Shown in pieces: positions 62,673 through 64,000 of a stretch of 64,000 nt of DNA (within the stretch, counting starts at the first letter, position 1; every line of letters begins with the position of its first letter). The notes beneath the pieces are model-generated. The model made no database searches. It was not told the DNA's origin and saw only the letters and a list, made by a program, of their open reading frames with translations. This DNA is from an uncultured Mediterraneibacter sp. (GTDB taxonomy: Bacteria > Bacillota > Clostridia > Lachnospirales > Lachnospiraceae), in contig CALWLJ010000006.1 of assembly GCA_944381495.1 (NCBI GenBank), positions 62,001 through 126,000 of the forward strand, in the 5' to 3' direction. The position numbers and the translations under genes were made by a program.

Positions 62673-62726
62673 GAATATTCTCGAAAAAAGTACCTGTCAC
62701 TTTTTCCCGCCGAATTCAGAATATTC
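62673..62726. repeat. Short hairpin repeat, copy B
   Basis: GAATATTC occurs at both ends, with AAAAAGT/ACTTTTT pairing around ACCTGTC between them. The inner sequence matches 57355-57402. It fills the gap between the tatD-like stop and rsmA and may act as a two-way terminator or a mobile repeat. Confidence 0.5.
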
Positions 62727-63486
62727 ACAGGCCATACAGTTCCATCCCGTTCTTCTCCGTTATCTGCACGACATTTTCCGTTGTTGTATTTTTCAGCCGT
62801 GCAATTTCTTCTGCTACATAAGGCAGGTTCAGGGAAGAGTTTCTCTTCCCGCGGTTGGGCTCCGGCGCCAGATATGGACAATCTGTCTCCAGTACGATCC
62901 GCTCCAGAGGAGTCTCTTCTACCACCTGCTTCAGCTTTTTGGCATTTTTAAATGTCACCACTCCGCCTACTCCGATATAATATCCCATCTTCACATATTC
63001 CCGGGCCATTTCTACCGAATAGGAATAGCAGTGGATCACTGCCTTCATTCCCTTTCCGTGTTCCTGCATGATCTCCATGGTGTCCGCCGCTGCCTCCCGG
63101 CTGTGTATGATTACTGGCATACTCTTCTCCCGGGCCAGTTCCATCTGACGGATAAACCAGTATTTCTGCTTGTCATGCGTCTCATTGTCCCAGTAGTAAT
63201 CCAGCCCGATCTCTCCTACCGCCACGATCTTCTCCTGACCCAGAAGCTCCGCCATTCGGATGAAACTTTCTTCTGTCAGGGTCCCCACTTCATCAGGATG
63301 GATCCCGATGGCTCCGTAGATAAAAGGATATTTCTCTGTAAGCTTCTGTATCTTATCCCAGGACTCCAGGGTGGATCCGGCATTGACGATCGTGCCGATC
63401 CCTCCTGCCGCCATCTTATCCAGCAGTTCTTCTCTGTCCGTATCAAACTGTGCGTCATCATAATGTGCATGGGTATCAAAAATCAT
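62725..63486 (-). CDS. TatD-family metal-dependent DNase
   Basis: A 253-residue TIM-barrel nuclease. Metal ligands are in FDTHAHYDD at the N-terminus, VGEIGLDYYWD near 90, IIHSREAAAD near 125, IHCYSYS near 150 and LETDCPYLAPEP near 200. These proteins have 3'-5' exonuclease or tRNA/DNA editing activity. The start at 63486 gives MIFDTHAHY, the usual family start; the frame is open further upstream. It precedes rsmA on the same strand. Confidence 0.93.
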   Translation of the reverse strand: MIFDTHAHYDDAQFDTDREELLDKMAAGGIGTIVNAGSTLESWDKIQKLTEKYPFIYGAIGIHPDEVGTLTEESFIRMAELLGQEKIVAVGEIGLDYYWDNETHDKQKYWFIRQMELAREKSMPVIIHSREAAADTMEIMQEHGKGMKAVIHCYSYSVEMAREYVKMGYYIGVGGVVTFKNAKKLKQVVEETPLERIVLETDCPYLAPEPNRGKRNSSLNLPYVAEEIARLKNTTTENVVQITEKNGMELYGL

Positions 63487-63589
63487 AATTCTCAAATCCT
63501 TTCGCCTTCTTCCGGAATGATCTTCCAGATATTCCGGCACATATGTGAACTGTCTCTCCCATTTTATCCTGCTTTGCCCGGAAAGTAAA

Positions 63590-63612
63590 GAGGCGGCGCC
63601 TCTGCGCCGCTC
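63590..63612 (-). terminator. Terminator after the beta-propeller gene
   Basis: GCGGCGC pairs with GCGCCGC around a 4-nt loop; on the minus strand it is followed by CTCTTTACTTT. It immediately follows the stop of the partial gene. Confidence 0.6.
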
Positions 63613-64000
63613 TTAAAATACGATATCGTCCACTTTATCAAATCCGTCCAGTGTATAGGAGACTACCGTATTGTTGGCCACCAGGTAGAAACGTTCTCCT
63701 GCGTAGAGGCCCCGGATGTTTCCGTATGTCGGCAGATCCCAGCAGGCTTCCTCCTGGAATCCGGTTCCGGGAGTGTAGCTGAATATCCGGTATTTCTGTT
63801 TCTCTCCATATGTTGTAAATCCAAACAGGTTTTTCTCCACATCAATAAAAACCGCACGGTAATCATATATGTCCATCCCATAAGTATCCTGTATCACATA
63901 CTTCTCCGTTTCCTGCACATTGGAAGGATCTGAGATGTCAAACATGGAGAGCTTCACGCCTTCTGTTGTCATTCCCTCTTCATCCACGTCCATGCCGATC
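63613..64000 (-). CDS. Beta-propeller domain protein, C-terminal end only
   Basis: About 129 codons of the end of a larger protein whose 5' part lies beyond the right edge. Repeated blade-like strands are visible: KLSMFDISDPSNVQETEKYV, GEKQKYRIFSYTPGTGF and YAGERFYLVANNTVVSYTL. They match the secreted beta-propeller family with the C-terminal SMFDISDP blade. In full-length relatives a membrane anchor lies at the N-terminus. Function unknown; often envelope-associated. Confidence 0.75.
   Translation of the reverse strand, partial: IGMDVDEEGMTTEGVKLSMFDISDPSNVQETEKYVIQDTYGMDIYDYRAVFIDVEKNLFGFTTYGEKQKYRIFSYTPGTGFQEEACWDLPTYGNIRGLYAGERFYLVANNTVVSYTLDGFDKVDDIVF

Overview
The window looks like a chromosomal segment of a gut Lachnospiraceae (Firmicutes, Clostridia). 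The support is purine-rich Shine-Dalgarno sites before almost every gene, moderate GC, TPP and T-box riboswitches, and small proteins typical of that family (a DUF6472 protein and a small 'polyA polymerase'-labelled protein). There are also many cytoplasmic glycosidases, a long-form citrate synthase and a flavodiiron protein fused to a flavin reductase and a rubredoxin. No rRNA, tRNA or CRISPR array was seen.

Layout. 1-8.7 kb: the start of a YprA/MrfA-like helicase, small unknowns, an AT-rich two-gene AAA ATPase plus subtilisin-like protease module resembling the IetAS anti-phage system, a pRiA4b ORF-3 protein, a HAD phosphatase and orphans. 8.8-10.8 kb: TPP riboswitch, terminator and thiC, followed by a 140-bp palindromic repeat. 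10.9-12.5 kb: decayed and internally deleted Rpn/PD-(D/E)XK transposase-like genes. 12.6-14.8 kb: cstA behind a T-box leader. 15-20 kb: a CE15-like esterase, a membrane-anchored GH3 enzyme with swapped domain order, and a lipoprotein. 20-27 kb: a phosphoesterase, then a PHP gene in line with a response regulator, kinase and ABC exporter of the peptide-sensing type. 27-39 kb: a glycoside-use locus (GH43, sugar isomerase/epimerase, GH2 and GH1 divergent from a small protein, AraC regulator, GPH symporter and GH78). 39-47.4 kb: a heparinase II/III-like protein and a DUF4867-isomerase-kinase pentose/deoxyhexose operon, broken by an IS4-type insertion sequence and carrying a 229-bp palindromic repeat. 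47.5-51.2 kb: AraC regulator, flavodiiron protein, flavodoxin. 51.4-55.9 kb: GH25-LysM, GH30 and FAH genes interspersed with three homologous small RNA genes. 55.9-64 kb: an M20 peptidase with a two-protein membrane system, a lipase-like hydrolase, citrate synthase, rsmA, a TatD nuclease and the end of a beta-propeller protein.

The most notable signal is a family of three intergenic elements on the + strand (about 52491, 54446 and 55732). Each has the same promoter architecture, a box exactly 20 nt upstream of the -35 hexamer, an identical 5' hairpin, a C-rich unpaired tract, an invariant block and a 3' terminator-like hairpin. The second and third hairpins differ in sequence while keeping their pairing. 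They look like co-regulated multi-copy trans-acting small RNAs, analogous to streptococcal csRNAs or Listeria LhrC. No function is proven by the sequence.

How the genes fit together: the carbohydrate genes nearly all lack signal peptides, which suggests import of small glycosides by the GPH symporter and hydrolysis in the cytoplasm. GH78 with GH1, GH2 and GH43 would suit rhamnose-containing plant glycosides. The pentose isomerase and kinase genes and the AraC regulators fit that theme.
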